A stretch of 64,000 nt of DNA from Thalassotalea loyana (lineage in GTDB: Bacteria; Pseudomonadota; Gammaproteobacteria; Enterobacterales; Alteromonadaceae). Location of the stretch: positions 186,001-250,000 of the forward strand of contig NZ_BSSV01000004.1 of assembly GCF_030161435.1 (NCBI RefSeq). Reading direction: 5' to 3'. Position 1 is the first letter of the stretch. Every line of letters starts with the position of its first letter. Made by a program: the position numbers and the translations under genes. The notes under the pieces are model-generated. The model did not search any database, was not told the origin of the DNA, and was given only the letters and a program-made list of their open reading frames with translations. Positions 50,405 to 59,538 of the stretch are shown here, in pieces.

Positions 50405-51240
50405 AAAAGGGGTCGGTGACAAATAAGAATTATTCACAACGACCCTATGATTTAATTTGCTGGTCGACCTTTTTTGGCAAATCCTATTCGGCGATTCAGC
50501 GTAAGCTCGATCTCGTTCAAAAAACGTTTACTGCCATATGGCATATTAAACTGCCATGCATTGGTAATTTCTGACACTTGTTTAATAGTCATTTCATTTT
50601 CAAACAATGATAAATAGCTTTGTTCAACACTAGTATGTTCAGAAGCTAGTGCCAAATAGACATAGTGTGGCCTAACTAGATGTCTTGTCGCCATGCCTGT
50701 ATTCTCATGAAAACTAGACCAAGTATATTGAGCCGGAGTCAATACCATATTTGCTCTTACTGGATTTAACTCGATATAACGCATGCACATAAGAAAATAC
50801 GCATCCTGTTGAACTAAACTCGCCTTAAAGCGACCTTCAAACAAAGTGCCTGTTCTGTTATACCGACTATTGATGTATTGCACATATCGTCGACCAATGG
50901 ATTGCATTACCCGCGAAACACCCGTTTGTTCAGAAGGCGTCATTAGTAGGTGAATGTGGTTAGTCATCAAAACATAAGCATGCAATGCAACGTCATATCG
51001 CCTGCAAGCTTCATTTAAACAATGTAGGTAGAATTGATAATTTTGCGCTTCAAAGAAACAAACTGAACGATTATTTCCTCTTTGTATAACATGACAGGGA
51101 GTTCCCGCCACAAACATCCGTGGCTTTCTTGGCATATCGAATCCTTTCGATAAGTGTAAAAGCCTTGAGTATAGTAAAACAATCAAAAAAAGAGCCAGCT
51201 ACTCAATGCGAATAAGACGCATGTGTCACCGACCCCTTTT
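50405..51240. mobile_element. Y1 transposase (RAYT-type) unit with 17-bp inverted ends
   Basis: AAAAGGGGTCGGTGACA at 50405-50421 is repeated in perfect inverted orientation at 51224-51240. The 836-bp unit holds only the transposase gene. It lies between the 4-TM immunity candidate (31 bp away) and small secreted protein C. No target-site duplication was seen, as expected for HUH/Y1 transposition. Confidence 0.75.
50452..51135 (-). CDS. REP-associated-type Y1 tyrosine transposase
   Basis: 227 residues from the ATG at 51135, which follows AAAGGA; the longer frame to 51186 adds an unlikely N-terminus. Y1/IS200-like HUH nuclease of the TnpA-REP group: RKPRMFVAGTPCHVIQRGNN start, the HUH metal motif in MTNHIHLLMTP (about residue 60), the catalytic Tyr in GRRYVQYIN (near 95), and the RYIELNPVRANMV block typical of RAYTs. 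It lies inside a pair of perfect 17-bp inverted repeats. The frame is intact, so it may be active. RAYTs are often domesticated single-copy genes, so mobility is uncertain. Confidence 0.9.
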   Translation of the reverse strand: MPRKPRMFVAGTPCHVIQRGNNRSVCFFEAQNYQFYLHCLNEACRRYDVALHAYVLMTNHIHLLMTPSEQTGVSRVMQSIGRRYVQYINSRYNRTGTLFEGRFKASLVQQDAYFLMCMRYIELNPVRANMVLTPAQYTWSSFHENTGMATRHLVRPHYVYLALASEHTSVEQSYLSLFENEMTIKQVSEITNAWQFNMPYGSKRFLNEIELTLNRRIGFAKKGRPAN

Positions 51241-51270
51241 ATTTTTTCTCTTATTATTTTTTCAGCAAAG

Positions 51271-51612
51271 CTATTTATTATTTAAGAATTTGATACTTTT
51301 CTTCAAAAAAGGAAAAGAAATTGCGTATAAGACTATAAATGCAATAGCTATTGTAAATTCCCCTTTTTCTATAGTAGACAAATAAACTCCCACTGCTGAA
51401 TTAACAATTATGGCCGTAATAAACCACCACCAAAAATTATTTACATGAGAATCTAACTTTTTAAAAGGCATAATTAATTTAATCACACTTAAAAATATAA
51501 TTATTGAAACAAGAAAGTATGACCATTGAGAATTTAAAGGAAAAATAAATAATGTTAGCCACATTATTGCAAATATAAAAGAAAAGGGAGAATCTTTATT
51601 TTCTGTACTCAT
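51271..51612 (-). CDS. Four-TM membrane protein, putative immunity protein
   Basis: 113 residues, about four TM helices (11-27, 31-50, 62-80, 87-105) with very short loops and a Lys/Asn-rich end. It starts 13 bp after the RHS stop, with AGG 8-9 nt before the ATG, so it is probably co-translated with the RHS gene. No family recognised. The gene directly behind an RHS/polymorphic toxin usually encodes the cognate immunity protein, and the RHS tip is hydrophobic, which fits a membrane-acting toxin neutralised in the membrane. The region is more A+T-rich than its neighbours, as is common for exchanged toxin-immunity cassettes. Function is inference. Confidence 0.65.
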   Translation of the reverse strand: MSTENKDSPFSFIFAIMWLTLFIFPLNSQWSYFLVSIIIFLSVIKLIMPFKKLDSHVNNFWWWFITAIIVNSAVGVYLSTIEKGEFTIAIAFIVLYAISFPFLKKSIKFLNNK

Positions 51613-51625
51613 TCAATATTACCTT

Positions 51626-54600
51626 TTATTGTTTTTCTTCATTAATAACATCTGCAACACCCGAATCTTGCATGACCTGAATTCCGTTCATTAAAGTCCC
51701 TACATTTTCTACTGTTTCTCTTAAAGTATTGCCTGTATTCAAACCTTCATCTACAAATCCAACCATTTTACCCAATGGGCCTAATACAAAAGATATTAAA
51801 TTCTCAGGAGATGAATCTAAAGAATATGTAATACCTGCGAATGCAGTTGTTACAAGAGCGTTAGCTCCAGCAGTACCAACCGCCATGCCGACATAGCTGA
51901 TGCCTTTAGCTAGCTCTTTACCCGTTGTCGAAACATAATCTTTTGTTGATCCGGAAACGGTTGTTGGGTCTATTCCCCTATTAACAGCATTGTTAACTCT
52001 GTTACTAACGGCTTGCCTACCACCTTGTACTTGCTCAGCCATAACGCCAGTTACACTTTGGCGCGTAGGAGCACCTTTGGTAGCTAAAGCTTCCATATTA
52101 TAATTAGTTTTACAAAGCCAGCATTCTGAATTCATTCCTGTCGGGTCAGTAAATTTATAAGGGTTATTATTAGCATACGCATACCTATTAAAACCGTAAA
52201 TGTGGTTTGGTGTCGAAAGGTGAGTTATCGAATCAACTGGATCATTCGAATAGAAACGCCCTATGACGGGATCATAGTATCGAGCCTGCATATAACTAAG
52301 CCCTAAGTCTTTATCAAACTTGTGGCCTGTATATCCTACATCGTCTTTTGGCTCTTCTATGCTTTCTCCAAAAGGCTTGTAATTCATGATACCGTCGTTA
52401 CTTTTAACAACTCCTGTACCTTCTTTCGCTACTAACTTATCGCCAAGGAAAATATAATTTATACCACCAGCAGAAGTCTCTCGATACAAGAGTTTGCCTG
52501 ATTGGCTATACATGCTGTATTCGACCTGGTTATTATCTTTTACCGTTTTAATTCTGCGATCGTAACCATCATAGAAAAACTCGCTGCCACCCGACACTGT
52601 CATCTGATTAGCTAAGTTATACTTAAACTCACGTTCACCATTTTTAAGGACATTACCACGAACGTCATAGCTATTACTTGCAGAAAAATCTCTGATGACA
52701 TCAGTTGAGTCGTTCGTATTAACTACTGTTTCTAAACGATAGTTACTATCGTAATGGTATGTTAAGTTGTGCGGCTTAAAAGCACTGTCGTTGACGTACG
52801 TTTTGATATTGCCTAATGCATCATAGCTAATACTACTAGAGCCAATTCCTGCGCCACCAACGGTTGATGTTAAACGATCTAGGCCGTCATAGCTTAAACT
52901 CGTTAAACTATATACTGCTGCCTCTCTAGGATTTATGACTGACGTGATATTGAAATTATTATCATAGGCATAAGTTAAGTCAACGTGGGACGTTGCCTCT
53001 AAAGTATCGCTAATTCTTTCTGGTAATAATCGCTCATTTAATGTTGTTTCATGTGCTACACCATTACCATAAATAAAGGTATGTACCATCCCATTTTCAT
53101 GATAGGTGGCTTTATCAACGCCTCCTTGAACGAAGACATCAGGTAATAAATTATCATATTGTCTTATTGCTTGAGTCGGCTGACCGAAACCATTCGGTGC
53201 AAAAAATACAGCAGGAGTATCACCAGGGTACTTTATGCTATCTACATTGCCTAACTCATCGTAACCATAAATAAGATCAAATTGTTTACCGTCAACATTT
53301 AAAGACTCGTCAATGAGCAAATTTAACGCATTGTAATTGTAACTTTGGTTATATTGGGTCGAGCTAATCGATGTTATATTGCCATTGTCGTCATACTCAA
53401 AAGTGCGAGTTGGTGTGTTATCACCATACAATATTTGATGAATTGTCCCACGGTTATCGTAGTTGTATGTTATTTTGTGCTTATCGAGGAAAGTTGACTC
53501 ACATTCATTGCCTGTGATAACGGCTTCTGGTTGTGCTTGCCATTTCAATTCACCCAATAAACTGTACGAGTAAAGCATATTTCCGGTATCAGAACGTTTA
53601 ACAAGACACAAATTATTGTGTTGATCATAATATCGATATTCAGTTTGTGAATCTTCTAGGTCGTATTGTCTTATCGTTGTAACGTTAAAAAACTCATCAT
53701 ACTCTATCGCAGTATCAATATTTTCTGGTGAACTGATTAGTTCCGGGTAGTCAAAATTAACCATACCAAACGCTCTATATTGCGTCGTAGTGTCATAACC
53801 TCTCGGGTTATTCTCCGTCACTTGGTTGTTGTCAAGGTAGGTGTATTGTGTTGCTCCATTACCAGAAACGGCAATGTTTTTTACTCGCTCTAGCGCGTCG
53901 TACTCTGTGCGCTTACCTTTGGTTTCATTTGGGATTAGGCTCGGAAATGACTCAAATACCATATGATTGTTTGAGTCATACGACATATTCATATAATAAG
54001 TATTTTCACTGTCAGCCTTTGCCACCGCGACTAATCGCAATAATTGATCGTAGGTGTTAGTTTCTGTGTAACGAGCTGGATCAATACATGTTTTTCCGTC
54101 CAAGTTTAATCGACACTGCGATTGCGTTCGAACCATGCCGCCAGTTGCGGGGTAATCATAGGTAAATAATAAGTCAGCCCAATCAATATCATCTACAGGG
54201 TAGGTAACAGAGGTTATATGCCCCATATTGTTATAACGATAGTGCGTCGAATGTCCGTTAAAATCTGTTGTTGACTCTATCCAACCGTTATCATCAATTT
54301 CTTTCGTCATTGAAACAGTGCCAGAGGTGTAACGATTTGGTACAACTATCTCTTGAGGTTTACCTCGTTTGTAGTCGTTAAATACGATGTTTCTTTTCGT
54401 GGTATTGTCACTGTATAGTTCAACTTCATTAACCCGACCCTTCATGCCATTAACAGTATGATAAGACTTAAACAGTTTACGCGTAGAACCAAACCATTTT
54501 TCCTCTTTAAGATTAAAACGTTTAGCTAAATTTTCTTCTGTTTTTGGATAGTATGTTTTTTCAGACAAACGTTTATCCGCGCCGGTGCCAACGCTAACAT

Positions 54601-56698
54601 CTACTGTAGTAGGTTGATTTAAAATCCAAGCGGATTCATCACTTTCAAAACCTAACGTAATGGTGCGGTGGCCTGAAGGACCGCTTTGAGCAATTGTCTG
54701 ATGTTGTTCATAATCATTAAAATTGCTGAAAGCTTCCCTATACTCTGTCGCTATATCACCATACTTTAAAAATGTGCTCTGCTGTGTTTTTCGCTGAAAT
54801 TTTGTACTAGCAATTGCTAAATCAAACGATGTCTGACCTGCAAATTCACTGGGTACCGATTTTATGTTTGCGGTAAGTGCAGAAGCTGTCCAAAGATTAC
54901 TAACGCCATAATTTATGTCGCTTGAGTCATAATGATATTTTGTGTAAGACATCAAGACATTATTTGAATCATATATTGCCGTGTATAGCTTGTTACCTTG
55001 TGAGTGACCGTAACGATTATCGAAGAAAGATAGCTCAACTTCGTTATCTGGGTTAATAATGGCGGTTGAATTTAAGTTGTCGATTGCATGGTCAAGAAAC
55101 GTTATATCTATCCCTGAATCAACCTTTAATATTCTATGAGTCGTTGATGATGTTCGATCATCACCGTGATAATAACCAGGGACACGTCCGTAGTCATACT
55201 CCCAAACGTATTCTGTCGCACTGTTTAATGTTAGCTCTTTCTTCCATAGTGCGTATTGCTTACTTGCGATAGGTAACTCGTAATTTTGATACGGCTGGCC
55301 TTGGCCATAAACATTAAAAGTCTCTATTTTCGGCACTTCCGATTGATAAATACAGCGCTCTGTAATCGAAAATGTACCTACGGCACCATATGGGTGCGTA
55401 ATTTCAATAAACTCGCCGCCCAATAAAGCTTGACAGTATGTGGGGTTTACAGGGTCTATTGGCATCATTTCGCCAATTAATGCATTGCTCCAGAATTTAC
55501 CTTTATACGAAAACTCCCACTGTTTGTTGTCTGGGCGGGTAACAGACTCCAGTCGAGGATATGAAACAGCACTAGATGTAGGATAGTAGTCGTACGTCCA
55601 TGTTCTATTATTTGCAGTTACCGATTTTAGCTTACCTTCCTCAAAGGTAACGTCGATAAAACGGCCATCAGACGCTCTAATTGCGTCGAGGTTACCATCT
55701 GAATCGTAGTCATACTCAACGGTATTACCAAACCGGTCGGTAATTAACGTAACTTGCATGAATACGCGGACATTATGCATGCCTGTACGTTCATCTCTAT
55801 CTAAAGCATTGAATCCTAATTCAGACTCAATTGGTGGAGGTGGAAAATTACATACGATTCGATGACAAAAGTCGGGGTCCAACCCCATATAAATTCGTTT
55901 TGGCGATATAACTTCTTTCAATTCACTAAATAAATAAACAGTCCCGTTAGGCAGCGTTACTTTGAATGCGTCTACGCCATTGTGATCAACACAATCCACT
56001 TTCCAGTTGTCGCGAGTTTTCTTTGAGTTTCCAAACTGCAACAGTCTACTTTCCCCAACTTTTGGAATTGAAATGATGTCACCATGCCAATATTCGTTAG
56101 CTTTCAAACTATAATTTTTAATTTGAAATGTACCTGGTTCACCGTTTTTCGGCTCAAACGCTTTATGGAAATTTGGATTAGAATTTAATGTAGCTGAACA
56201 TCCTTGATTGCGTGCCCAAGCAGGAATTGGGGTATTGGCTGTTGCCCCAGAAAACGTGTTATCTAAACTTTTTACATAATTAGAGCGAATATGGGGTATG
56301 TCTAAGCTCCAGTTGCCGGCCTCTAATGACGCGTTGTACCAGTTGTTTGGTGTTGACATTGTTCGGGTAATTTCAACATCAATAGCAAAATTACCAGGTA
56401 TCGAGACATCTGTTTGCGAGAATCTCAACGTCCCCGTTTCCTCGTCAATTTTATCGCCGAGTAACTCCGTTGTAAGCGTTGGGATATCTGTTTCTACGTT
56501 ATTTAACTCATTATAATTATAAGTATATGATCGTGGTGGTACATAAATGTCCTCTTCAGACGTTGGAGAGAGATCCGTGGCATTTGCTAACGTACCTAAA
56601 CATAGTGTTGTTAAGCCCATTATTACGGCTTTTCTAATATTCATTGTTTTACGGTGACTTTCCATATCATTACGTTTTTTAATATTAATTCTAATCAT
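51626..56698 (-). CDS. Secreted RHS/YD-repeat protein with variable C-terminal tip
   Basis: 1,690 residues. The ATG at 56698 overlaps the stop of the upstream FN3 gene (ATGATTAG) and has GGAA 9 nt before it; Met12 and Met19 are alternatives. A Sec signal (MNIRKAVIMGLTTLCLG, ending ANA) starts at residue 19. A long array of YD/RHS repeats (for example FGNTVEYDYDSDGNL, YDNRGTIHQ, YDALGNIK) should form the hollow cocoon. The RHS core ends with GYTGHKFDKDLGLSYMQARY, YDPVIGRFYSNDP and DPTGM near 1518-1522. The 168-residue tip (51629-52132) has two hydrophobic stretches (VGMAVGTAGANALVTTAFAG; LISFVLGPLGKMVGFV) and no known toxin motif. No PAAR or VgrG domain is present, so export is not T6SS-like. 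The usual HTDHLG motif before YKPFGE is missing. Confidence 0.9.
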   Translation of the reverse strand: MIRINIKKRNDMESHRKTMNIRKAVIMGLTTLCLGTLANATDLSPTSEEDIYVPPRSYTYNYNELNNVETDIPTLTTELLGDKIDEETGTLRFSQTDVSIPGNFAIDVEITRTMSTPNNWYNASLEAGNWSLDIPHIRSNYVKSLDNTFSGATANTPIPAWARNQGCSATLNSNPNFHKAFEPKNGEPGTFQIKNYSLKANEYWHGDIISIPKVGESRLLQFGNSKKTRDNWKVDCVDHNGVDAFKVTLPNGTVYLFSELKEVISPKRIYMGLDPDFCHRIVCNFPPPPIESELGFNALDRDERTGMHNVRVFMQVTLITDRFGNTVEYDYDSDGNLDAIRASDGRFIDVTFEEGKLKSVTANNRTWTYDYYPTSSAVSYPRLESVTRPDNKQWEFSYKGKFWSNALIGEMMPIDPVNPTYCQALLGGEFIEITHPYGAVGTFSITERCIYQSEVPKIETFNVYGQGQPYQNYELPIASKQYALWKKELTLNSATEYVWEYDYGRVPGYYHGDDRTSSTTHRILKVDSGIDITFLDHAIDNLNSTAIINPDNEVELSFFDNRYGHSQGNKLYTAIYDSNNVLMSYTKYHYDSSDINYGVSNLWTASALTANIKSVPSEFAGQTSFDLAIASTKFQRKTQQSTFLKYGDIATEYREAFSNFNDYEQHQTIAQSGPSGHRTITLGFESDESAWILNQPTTVDVSVGTGADKRLSEKTYYPKTEENLAKRFNLKEEKWFGSTRKLFKSYHTVNGMKGRVNEVELYSDNTTKRNIVFNDYKRGKPQEIVVPNRYTSGTVSMTKEIDDNGWIESTTDFNGHSTHYRYNNMGHITSVTYPVDDIDWADLLFTYDYPATGGMVRTQSQCRLNLDGKTCIDPARYTETNTYDQLLRLVAVAKADSENTYYMNMSYDSNNHMVFESFPSLIPNETKGKRTEYDALERVKNIAVSGNGATQYTYLDNNQVTENNPRGYDTTTQYRAFGMVNFDYPELISSPENIDTAIEYDEFFNVTTIRQYDLEDSQTEYRYYDQHNNLCLVKRSDTGNMLYSYSLLGELKWQAQPEAVITGNECESTFLDKHKITYNYDNRGTIHQILYGDNTPTRTFEYDDNGNITSISSTQYNQSYNYNALNLLIDESLNVDGKQFDLIYGYDELGNVDSIKYPGDTPAVFFAPNGFGQPTQAIRQYDNLLPDVFVQGGVDKATYHENGMVHTFIYGNGVAHETTLNERLLPERISDTLEATSHVDLTYAYDNNFNITSVINPREAAVYSLTSLSYDGLDRLTSTVGGAGIGSSSISYDALGNIKTYVNDSAFKPHNLTYHYDSNYRLETVVNTNDSTDVIRDFSASNSYDVRGNVLKNGEREFKYNLANQMTVSGGSEFFYDGYDRRIKTVKDNNQVEYSMYSQSGKLLYRETSAGGINYIFLGDKLVAKEGTGVVKSNDGIMNYKPFGESIEEPKDDVGYTGHKFDKDLGLSYMQARYYDPVIGRFYSNDPVDSITHLSTPNHIYGFNRYAYANNNPYKFTDPTGMNSECWLCKTNYNMEALATKGAPTRQSVTGVMAEQVQGGRQAVSNRVNNAVNRGIDPTTVSGSTKDYVSTTGKELAKGISYVGMAVGTAGANALVTTAFAGITYSLDSSPENLISFVLGPLGKMVGFVDEGLNTGNTLRETVENVGTLMNGIQVMQDSGVADVINEEKQ

Positions 56699-57914
56699 TG
56701 TTGTGTTCCGTTTCTTCCACAGGCGAGCCTAACAAATCGGTATGGATAAAAATAACTGACCTGCCACTTCCTTTTAATTGATAACCATTACCTTTATTTA
56801 CATAGGTGACAGCGAGCAACGCGTTTGCGTCAAGTAACATAAAATCATTAGCTGCTCCTCCACCAAATTCACCTAATTCAATTGAATATAATGACTCGAC
56901 AAAGCTATCTTTTAGACTATTCCACTCAGCTTCTTGAATTTCGTATAAAATCCATGAGTTATTAATGTTTGCTAAGTGAAAATATTGGCCATTCAATTCA
57001 AAATAAAGATTGTTATTATCGATTTGAAATACGGTAATATTGCTTGGTTTTTTATATATTGATGTGACTATTTCACTATCAATTAACCCTTCTTTTACTG
57101 CGTAAGCATAGATTGTTGAGCTACTTGAAATGTCAATGCCTTCCTGTGGGAATGTAGAAAACTCGCCTTGCTCTCCAACTCGATATAACATAGTTGCTTC
57201 AACTGTTTCTGTTACGATAGTGACATTGATACTACCTTCAAATTCACCGCCCTCTGGCGTGAATATAGGCGAAGCGACTTTGGCTTTTATCTCAAAATCA
57301 TTGATGGCAATATCACTAGCAATGTTTTCGTTATCTATTGCTCTTGCATAAAGCGTATAACTCCCAACCGGCATTGGGCCAAAATCTACCGAATAAGGTG
57401 CTTCATGATCGGTAATCCACTCGCCATCATTTAATTTAAATTCAACGCGTGAAATTTCTCCGTCAGGATCTGAGGCAAGCACTTGGCTGATCAAGCTTTC
57501 AGTGTGTGGGATTATGCTATTAGTTGCAGGTGACTGAATTTCAACGACGGGCTTCTCTTTTACCGAAACAATAAGTGGATAAACCTCACTGCTCTCCGTT
57601 CCGTCATTGACACTTATGTTAACGATTAACTCGCCTAAAAATGACTCGTTAGTAAGCAGCGTATTTTCCGAAACGACAGTGTAATTTTCACCCTCAAGTA
57701 CTTCTACGGTATGAACTGAATCGTCACTGTCAGTTATTACAATGCTATCAGATGTGATGACTTGTTCTGTTCCTGCTGCCAGTATCACTTCCTGTTGGCC
57801 TACAATGAGCGGTTTATCATTGATATAAAAGGTTCTGTATCTAAACCAACCAGGTGTAGGTTCAGTAGAAGTCCCCGTGGTAATCTGATCGTCGTCTCTA
57901 GGGTTTACAAACAA
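56691..57914 (-). CDS. C-terminal part of the FN3/PKD/Ig protein, ends in RHS motif
   Basis: 407 codons; the frame is open from 57941, directly behind an in-frame TAA, and has no good start codon (a TTG at 57914 at best). It continues the reading frame of the gene at 57942-59360, so both are halves of one about 890-codon gene. Visible parts: an Ig/Big_7-like domain (about 125-220, IQSPATNSIIP and DPDGEISRVEFKLNDGEW), a chitobiase-C-like domain (about 225-300, FTPEGGEFEGSINVTI), a linker, and the C-terminal RHS-type segment VIFIHTDLLGSPVEET. The stop overlaps the RHS gene start. If translated alone it would have no signal peptide. Confidence 0.6.
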   Translation of the reverse strand: MFVNPRDDDQITTGTSTEPTPGWFRYRTFYINDKPLIVGQQEVILAAGTEQVITSDSIVITDSDDSVHTVEVLEGENYTVVSENTLLTNESFLGELIVNISVNDGTESSEVYPLIVSVKEKPVVEIQSPATNSIIPHTESLISQVLASDPDGEISRVEFKLNDGEWITDHEAPYSVDFGPMPVGSYTLYARAIDNENIASDIAINDFEIKAKVASPIFTPEGGEFEGSINVTIVTETVEATMLYRVGEQGEFSTFPQEGIDISSSSTIYAYAVKEGLIDSEIVTSIYKKPSNITVFQIDNNNLYFELNGQYFHLANINNSWILYEIQEAEWNSLKDSFVESLYSIELGEFGGGAANDFMLLDANALLAVTYVNKGNGYQLKGSGRSVIFIHTDLLGSPVEETEHNND

Positions 57915-57941
57915 CGAATATTTGACGCCCGGTATTAATGT

Positions 57942-59360
57942 TTATCTAACACTCTCGTTATAGGTAAAGTTTGCTTCTCCAGCTGCTGCATTAAAGGTAG
58001 CAGATTGCCAGTTAAATAGCGCTTGGTATGGCGATAGCTCATAAATATTGGTTCTAACATCAACGACATTGTCGCCATTATCTCTAATATTTGTGCCAGA
58101 AAATCTGATTTCCTCGTCTGTGGCAAATTTATAATCATTATGTGGCGGGAATGTAATGGTCACATCTGCACGATCATTTAAATAAACAATCATGTCATCC
58201 GAGTACTGTGCTCCCTCATTATCTGTCACCCATAAACGAAGTCTAATTGAGGTGTCTTCATTTATTTCAGGTGTTTTAAAACTTGTTACTGGCTTGTCTT
58301 TGTCTTTCCAATCTAGCAAAGCAGGTCCGGATATTTGATACCACGCATAGGATGTGACCTCACCATCACTATCAGTGGCACTACCATATACCGTAATATC
58401 TCTCGCTTCCTGCACACGCATACTTGGACCCGCATTCGGGTCAGGAGGAATATTTGCCGCACCTACTGTGGTGCCTGATGTTGTCGAGGTGTAATTACTA
58501 CAACCAAAGTCATTACAGGCTCTTACTTTATAATAATACTTACCTCGGGGTTTATTGCGGATTGCACTGCGTTTACTCGATGTCGTTGTAGCTATCGTAC
58601 TACTTGATTCTCCAACGAGCTCATATCGCTTTACTGAACCAGAAGACGCGCCCCAAGAAACAGTATAATCTTTGTTCTCTGTCGCAGTAGTTGGCGCAGT
58701 AATTGATGACGGCACGCCAGGCGCAGCACCAACAGTAGTTCCTGATGTTTTACTCGAGTAATTACTACATCCATAATCATTACAGGCTCTTACTTTATAA
58801 TAATAGGTGCCAGGTGGCTTATTGCGAGTAGCACTGCGTTTCGCTGACGATGTAGTTGCTATAGTACTGCTTAATTCGCCTACTAATTCATATCGTTGAA
58901 CATAGCCTGAGGCTTTTCCCCAAGATACCGTATAGCTCTGGTTTGCTGTCGCTTTACTCGGTGCAGAAATTGATGGTGGTATGCCTGGTTCTTCAAAGAC
59001 GGTGACGGCTGAACTTGTAGGACTGTACGCACTGCAGCCCGCCGAATTACATGCTCTAACCTTGTAGTAATATACGCCTGCTGGTTTATTGCGAGGAGAC
59101 GGTGATCTAGTCGACGTGAAACCGCCTTGTAATAAACCGCTTCTTTCGCCAACTAATTCATAGGTAACACCTGGGGTTGGTGACGCAGACCATGAAATAT
59201 AGTAGTTAGAGTTTGCTTTTACATAAAATGGCGCTGACTTACCGTAAACTTTTATATTGCTAGGCGCAGATGGGACCGAGGCTGCATGTGCATAGCCTGA
59301 AACTATTAATAACAGAATCCAAGACAATGCAAGCTGCCAGCTAATCTTTTGATTAACCAA
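57942..59360 (-). CDS. Secreted protein with three FN3-like repeats and a PKD-like domain, prematurely stopped
   Basis: 472 codons from a TTG at 59360 with AAGGA 6 nt upstream. Signal peptide about 1-26 (ending YAHA). Three FN3-like repeats of about 90 residues (about 29-120, 124-215, 217-305), each with YTVSWG, YELVGE and YYYKVRACN; then a PKD/REJ-like domain (about 310-395, ITVYGSATDSDGEVTSYAWY) and the start of another domain that breaks off at NESVR. TAA at 57942-57944 is followed in the same frame by TLIPGVKYSLFVNPRDDD and the downstream open frame. This looks like one gene with a single nonsense codon. Export and carbohydrate or surface binding are plausible; the role next to the RHS gene is unknown. 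Confidence 0.7.
   Translation of the reverse strand: MVNQKISWQLALSWILLLIVSGYAHAASVPSAPSNIKVYGKSAPFYVKANSNYYISWSASPTPGVTYELVGERSGLLQGGFTSTRSPSPRNKPAGVYYYKVRACNSAGCSAYSPTSSAVTVFEEPGIPPSISAPSKATANQSYTVSWGKASGYVQRYELVGELSSTIATTSSAKRSATRNKPPGTYYYKVRACNDYGCSNYSSKTSGTTVGAAPGVPSSITAPTTATENKDYTVSWGASSGSVKRYELVGESSSTIATTTSSKRSAIRNKPRGKYYYKVRACNDFGCSNYTSTTSGTTVGAANIPPDPNAGPSMRVQEARDITVYGSATDSDGEVTSYAWYQISGPALLDWKDKDKPVTSFKTPEINEDTSIRLRLWVTDNEGAQYSDDMIVYLNDRADVTITFPPHNDYKFATDEEIRFSGTNIRDNGDNVVDVRTNIYELSPYQALFNWQSATFNAAAGEANFTYNESVR
58480..58900 (-). repeat. Near-identical coding repeats in the FN3 protein
   Basis: The second and third FN3 modules (about 58480-58640 and 58740-58900 for their best-matching parts) are very similar at DNA level, including shared stretches such as TCATTACAGGCTCTTACTTT. 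They are direct repeats spaced by about 270 bp and could recombine to change module number. Confidence 0.6.
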
Positions 59361-59538
59361 AACACATCCTTGTTGATACTTTAATAAACAGAAGTAATTA
59401 CAACGCTTTATTGGCGAACAGTCAACAGATGCACGCTACTTTTTGGCGCAATCTGATCGCTATTCTTGGGTGTTTTTTGATTTCACTTATTTTTTGATTT
59501 AACCTGTACAAAAAACAACCAAAAAAAATGGACTTTTT

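Noticed and set aside
57915-57950. Frameshift between the two FN3 frames
   Set aside because: Both frames are in the same phase and separated only by a TAA, so it is a nonsense codon and not a shift.
58480-58900. Possible CRISPR-like direct repeats
   Set aside because: The repeats are about 270 bp apart, lie in coding sequence and encode FN3 modules.
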